Shown: in pieces, positions 44,749 to 52,548 of the stretch
How positions within the stretch are numbered: position 1 is the stretch's first letter
Layout of the letters: each line of letters opens with the position of its first letter
Source of the DNA: Bradyrhizobium roseum
GTDB lineage: Bacteria > Pseudomonadota > Alphaproteobacteria > Rhizobiales > Xanthobacteraceae
Assembly: GCF_030413175.1 (NCBI RefSeq)
Contig: NZ_CP129212.1
Coordinates: 4,402,001-4,466,000 of the forward strand
DNA length: 64,000 nucleotides
Direction: 5' to 3'
Position numbers and translations under genes: made by a program
Notes under the pieces: model-generated
What the model saw: only the letters and a program-made list of their open reading frames with translations
What the model was told of the DNA's origin: nothing
Database searches by the model: none

Positions 44749-45226
44749 CGTGTCCTCCCGCCAAAACTCCACTCGATGGGTCTAGGTTTCACTCAGACCA
44801 GTACCTATGAACCACTTCACAGTCCTGGATCACAACGCCAAGCCTTAACATAGCCTGAGCTCACTATCCTTTTGCGATAGGTGACATGAGAATCCGTGGC
44901 CCGAACCGTGCGGCATGGATCAGTGTGCTTGATTCCTGCCCGGCCTTTTCTGCCAGCCAAGCTAGACTAAACCCCTCGTTTGGTTGACTAGGGATCCACG
45001 GACTGGTTTCACGCAAGAGGTCCAAGGTTCGAACCCTTGTGCGTCTACCACAAGCCTTTAAAATCAATAGTTTATAGAATTTATTCCCTCGAGGCGTGCC
45101 CCAAATAGGCTGGGGCACAATAGGGGCACCTCGCTTTGGCATTGACGACGAAAATGGCTCCGCATCGCATCGCGGTCTCCATTCTTTGCCTAATCCTGTC
45201 AGGCAGCGTGGCGGTAGCCACACTCC
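44749..45226. other. Intergenic region with tRNA-like end (478 bp)
   Basis: Holds the promoter side of the S1/P1 nuclease gene and the 3' side of moeA. No protein gene is convincing: a minus-strand frame starting near 45223 owes part of its length to reading the tRNA-like sequence backwards. A short repeat GGGGCACAATAGGGGCAC at 45112-45129 follows the tRNA-like end and may be part of an attachment region. Confidence 0.4.
45010..45050 (+). other. tRNA 3'-end-like sequence with encoded CCA (possible attachment site remnant)
   Basis: The sequence contains a perfect T-arm, CAAGG-TTCGAAC-CCTTG (45023-45039), then seven acceptor bases TGCGTCT, a discriminator A and CCA (45048-45050), preceded by the variable-loop-like AGGTC. 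The upstream sequence does not form an anticodon arm and no matching 5' acceptor AGACGCA is seen within a tRNA length, so this is a 3' fragment and not a complete tRNA. Such fragments are left where an element inserted into a tRNA gene. Confidence 0.55.
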
Positions 45227-46498
45227 TTATCTCGCAAATGGCCGCCAGCGTATCTGTGCTCCGCATTCGATGGATTTCACTTCTGGCGCGACAACTACGA
45301 ATCCGGCAGCGAGGCTGAGCTGATGCAGCTTGCCGGAGTTGGCATCCGGCAACAGCTCGATTAGCGGCAAGCCGTTCTCGATGCCCAAGAGAACGGCGGG
45401 CAGATAGGTAGTGCGGCCGGGCCGACCCTTCCAGTTGAAATTTGCGATTGCCGCGCACTCACTATCGCGCTCAGGCCTGATACCGGCGCGAGCTGCCAAA
45501 ATCTGATCCACAATGACTTTGAACGTCGTGAACAACGCGCCGGGATTGCCGGGAAGACCGACGTAGGTCGCATCGGCCAATTTGCCGAGAACGAGCGGCT
45601 TACCCGGCTTGATGGCGACCTTGCGAACCCACAGCTTTCCGCCGCAGCGCTGGAACGCCTCCACCACGTGGTCCTCGTCGCCCACGGATATGCCGCCGGC
45701 GCTGACGATGACGTCGGCGCACGCAGCCGCCGACTGGAAGATCGCTCGCAATTTGGACGGCTGGTCCAGGCAACTTCCGAGATCGACGATGTCGATCCAC
45801 GGCCTGCCCAGCAGGCTGCGCAGGATGAAACGGTTCGAGTCATAGATCTCGCCGGGCTGGATGCTTTCGCCGGGTTGCCGAAGCTCAGAGCCGGTCGTGA
45901 ACATCGTCACGCGAAGCTTGCGGAAGACGCGAACGCCGGGATAGCCGCAGGTCGCGGCAACGCCCGCCTGCAACGGCCCCATCACCGTGCCTACTTCGAT
46001 CAGGCTGTCGCCCTCGCTGACGTCCTCACCCCGCCGCCTGATGTTGTCGGACGGTCGCGTTGAACGGGAGAGAATGATACTGTCGCCTTCCCGACGGACG
46101 TCTTCCTGAGCGACGACGGCATCGGCGCCGGCGGGAATCGGCGCGCCCGTCAGGATGCGAACGGCGCACCCGCGCTGCAACGCAGGATTTCCAATCGTGC
46201 GGCGGGCCGGGATGCTGCCGGTCACTTTCAGCAAGGTTGGAATGTCGGCAGACAGGTTAGTCGTGTCGACCGCATATCCATCCATCGCGCTATAATCGAA
46301 ACGCGGCAGCGGGGCATCCGCCCTTATCGTCTGCGCGAGAATCCGGCCGCTTACGTCGCACAGGTCCACCCGTTCCGTTTCCACGATCGGCCGTGCCCCA
46401 GCCAGGCCGATGGCGAGCGCCCGCTCGACTGAAACGAGGTCTTCCATTGAAGGGGCGACGCAAGCGTCGATCCGTGGTGCCTGTAGCTGCGTCGGCAT
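45227..46498 (-). CDS. moeA: Molybdopterin molybdenumtransferase (MoeA)
   Basis: A 423-residue protein, ATG with GTGGAGG 7 bases upstream. The MoeA motifs are visible: DYSAMDGYAVD, ILTGAPIPAGADAVV, TTGSELRQPGE, SVGDEDHV and GLPGNPGA. MoeA inserts molybdate into adenylylated molybdopterin made by MogA, giving active molybdenum cofactor. Last gene of the nar operon here, 38 bp after the DUF2478 gene and near the mog gene, so it is likely dedicated to supplying cofactor for NarG. Confidence 0.93.
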   Translation of the reverse strand: MPTQLQAPRIDACVAPSMEDLVSVERALAIGLAGARPIVETERVDLCDVSGRILAQTIRADAPLPRFDYSAMDGYAVDTTNLSADIPTLLKVTGSIPARRTIGNPALQRGCAVRILTGAPIPAGADAVVAQEDVRREGDSIILSRSTRPSDNIRRRGEDVSEGDSLIEVGTVMGPLQAGVAATCGYPGVRVFRKLRVTMFTTGSELRQPGESIQPGEIYDSNRFILRSLLGRPWIDIVDLGSCLDQPSKLRAIFQSAAACADVIVSAGGISVGDEDHVVEAFQRCGGKLWVRKVAIKPGKPLVLGKLADATYVGLPGNPGALFTTFKVIVDQILAARAGIRPERDSECAAIANFNWKGRPGRTTYLPAVLLGIENGLPLIELLPDANSGKLHQLSLAAGFVVVAPEVKSIECGAQIRWRPFAR

Positions 46499-46536
46499 TT
46501 TTCCTCCACCCTGTCTCGCAGGCTCTCAGCAATTGT

Positions 46537-47127
46537 CTAACAGGACGCCGGCTCCGGACTTTGCGCTATCGCAACAGGAAACGTACTGTTGAGCCAATCC
46601 AGAGTCTCGGACGGATCGCTGGAGAACTCGGCCGACAGACCCTCGGCAAACTTGCGCCATGCCTCCAGGTTGCGGATCGGGACCCCGATCACGACGGGAA
46701 TGCCGCGGTCGATCGCGATGGCGATCAGATCGAGCAACCCGCGGCCTTCGGCTTCCACCTTGCCGAACTTGTTCAGGATCATCACTTGCGGGGCCGCATC
46801 GAGCGAACGCGTCACCTGCGCGTTGACCTCGGCGAGCGCCGCCACGTCGAGCCTGCACCCTTGCGCGCCCGGACCACGGTCTTCGAACAGATCGGTCCGC
46901 CGGCCGGTCGTGAGCTCTTCCAGCGCCACGTCGCAATGACCTGCCGCATCCGAGCAAACCGGATGTTGCAGCACGCCGGCCGCCCGAAGCCCCCGCCCGC
47001 GACAATGCTCCACGATGGCTTCAAAGGTTGATTGCGGATAGGCCTCGTTGGCGTACACGATCGCCACCAGGGCCTGCCGGGGCCGCACGCTTGCGCTATA
47101 CGGCGGGACGGAATGCAATGCATACAT
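46537..47127 (-). CDS. DUF2478 family protein, probable molybdenum-related NTPase
   Basis: A 196-residue protein. The start at 47125-47127 has GGAGGTGA 6 bases upstream, which is strong evidence for it although it lies within the 3' end of mog (32-bp overlap). Typical DUF2478 features are visible: VAIVYANEA near the start, RGLRAAGVLQHP, CDVALEELTTGRRTDLFEDRGPGAQGCRLD, MILNKFGKVEAEGRGLLDLI and IPVVIGVP. The family is often encoded with molybdenum genes and resembles P-loop nucleoside triphosphatases, but the Walker A is not classical here. Precise role unknown. Confidence 0.8.
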   Translation of the reverse strand: MYALHSVPPYSASVRPRQALVAIVYANEAYPQSTFEAIVEHCRGRGLRAAGVLQHPVCSDAAGHCDVALEELTTGRRTDLFEDRGPGAQGCRLDVAALAEVNAQVTRSLDAAPQVMILNKFGKVEAEGRGLLDLIAIAIDRGIPVVIGVPIRNLEAWRKFAEGLSAEFSSDPSETLDWLNSTFPVAIAQSPEPASC

Positions 47128-47635
47128 CTGGATTCACCTCCATTCGTCGCGCCCCGATCAGATCGAGGCAGTAGGGTACAGCGGGAAAGACCGCGTTCAG
47201 GCAGACATCGATCGCCGAGGGCCGTCCCGGCAGATTGACGATCAAACACTTTCCGCGGGTTCCGGCGGTCTGCCGGGAGAGAATGGCGGTCGGCACCTGT
47301 TCGAGGCTGACCCGGCGCATCAGTTCGCCAAAACCTTCCAGTTCGCGCGTGATGACCATCCGCGTTGCTTCCGGTGTCAGGTCACGTGGGGCCGGCCCGG
47401 TGCCGCCAGTGGTCAGGAGCAGGTCGCACCCCTCGCGATCCACCATCTCGGTCAGCGCCTGCGCCACACTTTCGATACCGTCAGGCACGATCCGGACGAC
47501 TGCGACCCAATTCGACTGCATCACACGGGCGAGGAAATCGTTGATCGCCTTGCCGCTGACATCCTCATATTCGCCCCGGCTGGCGCGATCGGATATCGTG
47601 AGCACGCCGATCCGTGCCAGCAGATTGTCCGGCAT
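47096..47635 (-). CDS. mog: Molybdopterin adenylyltransferase (MogA/MoaB family)
   Basis: A 179-residue protein with the MogA/MoaB fold: RIGVLTISDRASRGEYED, LLLTTGGTGPAPRDLTPEAT and GKCLIVNLPGRPSAI. The last motif and the length favour MogA over the shorter MoaB. The enzyme adenylylates molybdopterin before molybdate insertion by MoeA, encoded downstream. The gene is 27 bp after the carbonic anhydrase gene. Confidence 0.9.
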   Translation of the reverse strand: MPDNLLARIGVLTISDRASRGEYEDVSGKAINDFLARVMQSNWVAVVRIVPDGIESVAQALTEMVDREGCDLLLTTGGTGPAPRDLTPEATRMVITRELEGFGELMRRVSLEQVPTAILSRQTAGTRGKCLIVNLPGRPSAIDVCLNAVFPAVPYCLDLIGARRMEVNPDVCIAFRPAV

Positions 47636-47662
47636 GTCAGCCCTCCTCCAGAAGCTGCGGTT

Positions 47663-48364
47663 TCAGCATCGATCGACCCTCGAATGCTTCCTCGGCATGG
47701 CGGCGAACCATGGTGACGGGCCAGCAAGCCCGGCATCATCGCTTTCCCGGTCGAGGCTTTCGGCATCGTTAAGCGACGACAGCTTCAGCCCGAGATCGCG
47801 CAACAGCCCCTCGCCCAGACCATAGATCCAGCCGTGAACCGTGATGGATTGCTGGAGCTGCCCGGCGCTGCGCAAAATCGGCGCGGCGGCGATCCGCCGG
47901 AGCTGCAGCTCGACATTCAGTTCGAAGGCGCGGTCCATTCTGGCGGCATCGCTGGGAAGGCGGGCCAGATCGTCCGCGCAGCGCCGGCACATTTCCCGCA
48001 CCGGCGCCAGCCAGTGATCGACCAGACCGCCGCCAACCGGCGGCTCGAACGCCCTGCGGATGCCGCCGCAGCCACAATGGCCGCACACGATGATATGCTT
48101 CACCTGCAGCGCTTCGACGGCAAATTCCAGCACCGACAGCGAATTCATGTCGCCGGTGTGGACGATGTTGCCGACATTGCGGTGCACGAACACTTCGCCA
48201 GGATCGAGCCCAACGATGTCATTGGCGGGAACGCGGCTGTCCGAACAGCCTAGCCAGAGATAGCGCGGCGCCTGCTGCTCGGCGAGACGGCGAAAGTAAT
48301 CGGGATCGCTGCGGGTCTTGCTCGTCGCCCAGGCCACATTGCGGTCAAACAGCTCATCGATCAT
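47663..48364 (-). CDS. Beta-class carbonic anhydrase
   Basis: A 233-residue protein with the complete beta-class active site: Cys40-Ser-Asp42-Ser-Arg44, HRNVGN, and His96/Cys99 in CGHCGCGG. It interconverts CO2 and bicarbonate in the cytoplasm. Position within the nar operon (52 bp after the small CGGGGGCS protein, 27 bp before mog) implies a role during nitrate respiration, where proton consumption and CO2 release change pH and bicarbonate supply. The C-terminal 25 residues (DAESLDRESDD onward) extend beyond the typical fold and seem unstructured. Confidence 0.94.
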   Translation of the reverse strand: MIDELFDRNVAWATSKTRSDPDYFRRLAEQQAPRYLWLGCSDSRVPANDIVGLDPGEVFVHRNVGNIVHTGDMNSLSVLEFAVEALQVKHIIVCGHCGCGGIRRAFEPPVGGGLVDHWLAPVREMCRRCADDLARLPSDAARMDRAFELNVELQLRRIAAAPILRSAGQLQQSITVHGWIYGLGEGLLRDLGLKLSSLNDAESLDRESDDAGLAGPSPWFAAMPRKHSRVDRC

Positions 48365-48415
48365 GGCAGCATCACGATCCAGAGCCGATCGCGTTGGCGT
48401 TCAAGGGACGCGAAC

Positions 48416-48754
48416 TCATGAGCAGCCTCCCCCGCCGCCACAGGTACAGCCAGCATGGGCGGTCGGCTCCGGCGCCTCGTCCTTTTTCAGCGACCAGTTG
48501 ACCATGTAGACGAGGCAGCCGGTGCCGGGATCGTCGGTACGCTCGACGACGTTCATCAGGCCAAGCCAGTCCTCGCTGCCGGCGAGATTGGCAAAGCGCC
48601 TGACAGCGCCGGAGGCGTATTCGCCGACGGTTTCCTCATAACGGGTAGCGGCATCGCCGACGCGGGCGAACAGCACGATGTCGTTGCAGGCGAGCAGCGC
48701 CTCGCTGGCGGCCGCGTCCTCGCTGAAGCTGCGGATGATGTCGCCGAGTTGCAT
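48416..48754 (-). CDS. Small cysteine-rich-tailed protein in the nar operon
   Basis: A 112-residue protein, ATG with TAGGAGC 6-7 bases upstream. The body is helical (GDIIRSFSEDAAASEALLACND, YEETVGEYASGAVRRFANLAG) followed by a strand LGLMNVVERTDDPGTGCLVYMVNW. The end is CTCGGGGGCS, a Cys-x-Cys-Gly5-Cys tail suited to metal binding. No signal peptide. I do not recognise a named family. Neighbours are the nar-linked prolyl isomerase (9 bp upstream) and carbonic anhydrase. A role in metal handling or cofactor delivery to the nitrate reductase is only a suggestion. Confidence 0.75.
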   Translation of the reverse strand: MQLGDIIRSFSEDAAASEALLACNDIVLFARVGDAATRYEETVGEYASGAVRRFANLAGSEDWLGLMNVVERTDDPGTGCLVYMVNWSLKKDEAPEPTAHAGCTCGGGGGCS

Positions 48755-48763
48755 TGCCCGCTC

Positions 48764-49588
48764 CTACTGCAAGAGCGGCGATGATGCCGCGGCAAGCGTG
48801 ACACCCGAAATATCGGCCCGGCCGGCCAGCACCGAGACATACTGCGCCAATGCGCGATTCTGGACGCTGGTCGCGAGATAGTCGGCGATGCGGTCGCGGG
48901 CGAGTTCGAACGGCAGCACCTGCCCTGGTGCATGCTGATCGAGCCGGATGACATGGAAGCCATAGCGAGTTTCGGCGATAGCGAACTCGCCGGGACGCAT
49001 CCGCTCCAGCGCGGCCTCGAACTCCGCGACCGTTTGGCCGCGCGTCAGCTGACCGAGCCGCCCCCCCTCCTGCGCCGACGTCTTGCAGGCGGACTGGCTG
49101 CGGGCGAATTCCGCGAACAGCGCCGGATCGGACCGGACAGCCGCCAGAATATTCTCAGCCATCAGACGGGTCTCCATGCGTGCCGCGACGTCGTCGGGAC
49201 GCGAGGCGACCAGGACATGCGCGGCTTCATACAGGTCTCCCGAGCGGAAGCGCTGGCGGTTCTGTTCGTAGAACCGCAGGCATGCCGCCTCGTCCGGCTC
49301 CGGAGTCACGACCTCGCGCTCGATCAAGGCGCGCATCGCCGCTTCCTCGTCGGTCTCGGAGCGCCCCTCGGCATCGTACAGGGGCTCCGCCTCGATCCTG
49401 AGCCGGGCCGATTCCTGCAACAGCAGTTCGCGCACCACGAGCGCGCGGGCCGCCGCCTGCCACGCCAGGATCGGCTTTTCCGCCGGGTGATTCTGCACCT
49501 CGCGGGCGATCACCTCGCGTGGAATGACCTTGCCGTTAACGCTGATCGTCCTGGGCTTCGGCAGCGTATTCGTCAGTGAGCAATCCAT
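48764..49588 (-). CDS. Cytoplasmic PpiC/NifM-like peptidyl-prolyl isomerase
   Basis: A 274-residue protein, ATG with GGAGTA upstream, no signal peptide. The N-terminal helical domain (VNGKVIPREVIAREVQNHP, AWQAAARALVVRELLLQESA) resembles NifM. The C-terminal parvulin domain (about 130-235) has the motifs YEAAHVLVASR, GGRLGQLTRGQTVAEFEAAL and ETRYGFHVIRLD. It starts 3 bp after narI. The same position, a PpiC-type gene directly after narGHJI, is known in Pseudomonas, so it probably aids folding or maturation of NarG or NarH. Confidence 0.88.
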   Translation of the reverse strand: MDCSLTNTLPKPRTISVNGKVIPREVIAREVQNHPAEKPILAWQAAARALVVRELLLQESARLRIEAEPLYDAEGRSETDEEAAMRALIEREVVTPEPDEAACLRFYEQNRQRFRSGDLYEAAHVLVASRPDDVAARMETRLMAENILAAVRSDPALFAEFARSQSACKTSAQEGGRLGQLTRGQTVAEFEAALERMRPGEFAIAETRYGFHVIRLDQHAPGQVLPFELARDRIADYLATSVQNRALAQYVSVLAGRADISGVTLAAASSPLLQ

Positions 49589-49591
49589 GAC

Positions 49592-50308
49592 CTACTCCGC
49601 CGGTTGAATGGGACGGGCCACGCGGCCGTCGCGGCTCCGAACCACCTGATAGCCGCGGCGGCCGAGATACCAGACCGGCGCGCTCCAGATATGGACCAGC
49701 CGCGTGAACGGGAAGACGAGGAACAGCGTCATGCCGAGCACAAGATGGGCCTTGAAGATCGGGTGCACGTTCAGAACGTTGGCGGCAACGCCGGGCTGCA
49801 GCGTCAGGATGCCCTGCGCCCAATCCATGAACTTCACCATCTCATGGCCGTCTAGATGGCCCATCGACACCGGAATGGTTGCGAGACCCAACAGCAGCTG
49901 CGCGAACAGCAACAGCAGAATCGCGGTATCGCCAAACGAGGAGTTGGCGCGGATGCGTGCGTCGAACAGGCGGCGATGCGTCAACAGAGCAATGCCGACC
50001 AGACACATCAGACCGGCAACACCGCCAGCTACGATCGCCAGCATCTGCTTGAAGCCGTGCGAGACGCCGAGCATGTCGAACACCCGGATCGGGGTCAGCA
50101 GGCCAACGAAATGGCCGAGGAAGATGAAGAGAATGCCGACGTGGAACAGGTTGGAGCCCCACGTCAGTTGCCGCCGCCGCAGCAACTGGCTGGATCCTGT
50201 CCGCCACGTATATTGCTCGCGGTCGAACCGGAACAGGCTGCCGAACAGGAATACGGTCAGGCAGAGGTAGGGATACCAGCCGAACACGATTGAATTGAGC
50301 GTTTGCAT
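49592..50308 (-). CDS. narI: Respiratory nitrate reductase gamma subunit (cytochrome b)
   Basis: A 238-residue protein with five membrane helices. The four haem-ligand histidines are visible: NLFHVGILFIFLGHFVGLL (two ligands in one helix) and the pair in KAHLVLGMTLFLVFPFTRLVHIW. NarI accepts electrons from quinol at the periplasmic side and passes them through two b haems to NarH. The length is close to the E. coli protein. The gene lies 12 bp after narJ and 3 bp before the isomerase gene. Confidence 0.96.
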   Translation of the reverse strand: MQTLNSIVFGWYPYLCLTVFLFGSLFRFDREQYTWRTGSSQLLRRRQLTWGSNLFHVGILFIFLGHFVGLLTPIRVFDMLGVSHGFKQMLAIVAGGVAGLMCLVGIALLTHRRLFDARIRANSSFGDTAILLLLFAQLLLGLATIPVSMGHLDGHEMVKFMDWAQGILTLQPGVAANVLNVHPIFKAHLVLGMTLFLVFPFTRLVHIWSAPVWYLGRRGYQVVRSRDGRVARPIQPAE

Positions 50309-50320
50309 GGCGCTGCCTCC

Positions 50321-51031
50321 TCACTGCGGACGTGGCGCGGGATCGACCGCGCGTCTGGCATGGCGAAGTTTCGCGATCAGGCCTTCTTGGCCGCAGGCGC
50401 CCTGCCCTTGGGCACCGGGACCGAACCGCACTTCTTCCTCTTCCCAGGCAGCATCGAGCGCCTCGAGGTCCATCGGATCGGGATCGGTCCCTTTCAGCAG
50501 TTCGTCGACGATCTCGCGCGACGGGGCCGCCGCCGAGATCGCGACCAGCGCATCGAACACCGCCCTGTACTTCGACTGCCGCCGTTCGAGCCGCTCAGCG
50601 AGGGCTGCGAAAATATGCGCGGTCTGGCCCAGTAGTTCACGGGCCTCGGCGAGCGGCTGGATCGAAAGGAATTCGAGAAACAGCGGCACGTAATCGGGCA
50701 GTTCGTTGGCTGCAATGAACAGGTTGGCCTTCTCGTACATCGCCTTGAGATCGACCATCGCCTGGCCACGATCACGGCTTTCGCCGTGGACGTGCTCGAA
50801 CAGATGCAGCGCCAGCGTCTTGCTGCGGTCGAACAGCAGGCCGTAACGTTCCTGCAGATCGTAGACCTCACCGACCGCGATTTCCTCGACCAGGAGGTCG
50901 AGCGCACCGCGACAGGCCGCAGGCACCAGCTTCTCGGCATCGAGGATTGCCGGGAACTCCGGCGCAGCGTCGATCAATCCCTGGGTCGGATAGCTGAGCA
51001 GCGCGGAGAGGATCTTGAACGTCTTCATCAC
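50321..51031 (-). CDS. narJ: Nitrate reductase assembly chaperone (NarJ)
   Basis: A 236-residue helical protein whose ATG overlaps the narH stop (ATGA). The motifs KILSALLSYPTQGLID, EERYGLLFDRSKT-like (LQERYGLLFDRSKTLALHLFEHVHGESRDRGQAM) and LPDYVPLFLEFLS are characteristic of NarJ, which binds the apo NarG-NarH complex and allows insertion of the molybdenum cofactor. It remains in the cytoplasm and is not part of the final enzyme. The C-terminal 50 residues are more variable. Confidence 0.95.
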   Translation of the reverse strand: MMKTFKILSALLSYPTQGLIDAAPEFPAILDAEKLVPAACRGALDLLVEEIAVGEVYDLQERYGLLFDRSKTLALHLFEHVHGESRDRGQAMVDLKAMYEKANLFIAANELPDYVPLFLEFLSIQPLAEARELLGQTAHIFAALAERLERRQSKYRAVFDALVAISAAAPSREIVDELLKGTDPDPMDLEALDAAWEEEEVRFGPGAQGQGACGQEGLIAKLRHARRAVDPAPRPQ

Positions 51032-52548
51032 GCGATCTCCATGGGGTTCTTGGCCTTGCGCGGCGAGCCGAACAGGTTTGTATCGCTTTCGCCGCCGGAG
51101 CAGCCATTGCCGAAGGTAAAGCCGCAGGAGCCGCGCATGTCGTAGGCGTCGGCGCCGAGTTCGCGGTGCGCGGTCGGAATTACGAACCGGTCCTCGTAAT
51201 TGGCGATCGCCATGATCTGGTACATCTCGTCGATCTGCGCCGGTGTGAGGCCGACCCGCTTGGCGACCACCTCGTCGACGACACCGTCGATGGTCTTGGT
51301 GCGCATGTAGGAACGCATCGCCATCATTCGCTCCAGCGCCAGGGTCACCGGCTTCTCGTCACCCGCGGTCAGCAGGTTGGCGAGATACTTCATGGGGATG
51401 CGCAGCGATTTTACATCGGGCATACCGCCATCGAGCCCGATCTTGCCGGCGGAGGCAGCCGAGGTGATCGGCGACAGCGGCGGCACGTACCAGACCATCG
51501 GCAGCGTGCGATATTCCGGGTGCAGCGGAAACGCCACCTTCCATTCCATCGCCATCTTCCAGATCGGTGAGGCCTTGGCCGATTCCAGCCAGGCATGCGG
51601 AATGCCCTGCCGCTCTGCCTCGGCGATGACCTTGGGATCGTTGGGGTCGAGGAAGATGTCGAGCTGGGCCTGGTAGAGATCGCGTTCGTCGGGCTTGCTC
51701 GCGGCTTCTTCGATCCGGTCGGCGTCATAGAGCACCACGCCGAGGTAGCGGATGCGTCCGACACAGGTCTCCGAACACACCGTCGGCTGGCCGGCCTCGA
51801 TGCGCGGATAGCAGAAGATGCACTTCTCGGATTTGCCGGAGGACCAGTTGTAATAGATCTTCTTGTAGGGGCAGCCGGAGACGCACATGCGCCAGCCGCG
51901 GCACTTGTCCTGGTCGATCAGGACGATGCCGTCCTCCTCGCGCTTGTAGATCGCGCCCGACGGGCAGGCCGCGACGCAGGCCGGGTTGAGGCAGTGCTCG
52001 CACAGCCGCGGCAGGTACATCATGAAGGTGTTTTCGAACTGACCGTAAATGTCCTTCTGGACGCCTTCGAAATTGTAATCCTGCGAGCGCTTGGCGAATT
52101 CGCCGCCGAGGATTTCTTCCCAATTCGGACCCCATTCGATCTTCTCGATCCGTTCGCCCGACACCAGCGATCGCGGCCGCGCGGTCGGCATCGCCGTCAT
52201 TTCCTTGGCCTGCTGCAGGTGCGCGTAGTCGAAGGTGAACGGCTCATAGTAATCGTCGATCTCGGGCAGATCGGGATTTGCAAAAATGTTCGCCAGTACG
52301 CGCCACTTGCCGCCGATGCGCGGCTCGATCTTGCCGTTGCGCTTGCGTTTCCAGCCGCCCTTCCAGCGCGCCTGGTTTTCCCAATCCTTGGGATAACCGA
52401 TGCCCGGCTTGGTTTCGACGTTGTTGAACCACGCGTATTCCATGCCTTCGCGGCTGGTCCACACGTTCTTGCAGGTGACGCTGCAGGTGTGACACCCGAT
52501 GCACTTGTCGAGGTTCAACACCATGGCGATTTGAGCGCGGATCTTCAT
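51028..52548 (-). CDS. narH: Respiratory nitrate reductase beta subunit (iron-sulfur)
   Basis: A 506-residue protein. Cysteine clusters for three [4Fe-4S] and one [3Fe-4S] centre are present: CIGCHTCSVTC, HCLNPACVAACPSG, DKCRGWRMCVSGCPY (Trp in place of one Cys, the mark of the [3Fe-4S] site) and EKCIFCYPRIEAGQPTVCSETCVGRIRYLG. It carries electrons from NarI to NarG on the cytoplasmic face. The start overlaps the narG stop by 4 bp. The C-terminus (CSGGESDTNLFGSPRKAKN) is typical. Confidence 0.97.
   Translation of the reverse strand: MKIRAQIAMVLNLDKCIGCHTCSVTCKNVWTSREGMEYAWFNNVETKPGIGYPKDWENQARWKGGWKRKRNGKIEPRIGGKWRVLANIFANPDLPEIDDYYEPFTFDYAHLQQAKEMTAMPTARPRSLVSGERIEKIEWGPNWEEILGGEFAKRSQDYNFEGVQKDIYGQFENTFMMYLPRLCEHCLNPACVAACPSGAIYKREEDGIVLIDQDKCRGWRMCVSGCPYKKIYYNWSSGKSEKCIFCYPRIEAGQPTVCSETCVGRIRYLGVVLYDADRIEEAASKPDERDLYQAQLDIFLDPNDPKVIAEAERQGIPHAWLESAKASPIWKMAMEWKVAFPLHPEYRTLPMVWYVPPLSPITSAASAGKIGLDGGMPDVKSLRIPMKYLANLLTAGDEKPVTLALERMMAMRSYMRTKTIDGVVDEVVAKRVGLTPAQIDEMYQIMAIANYEDRFVIPTAHRELGADAYDMRGSCGFTFGNGCSGGESDTNLFGSPRKAKNPMEIA

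Noticed and set aside
44864..45223. Minus-strand frame of 119 codons
   Set aside because: Part of it reads backwards through the tRNA-like T-arm, giving the GRRTRVRTLDLL type of peptide commonly seen as an artefact near tRNA ends.
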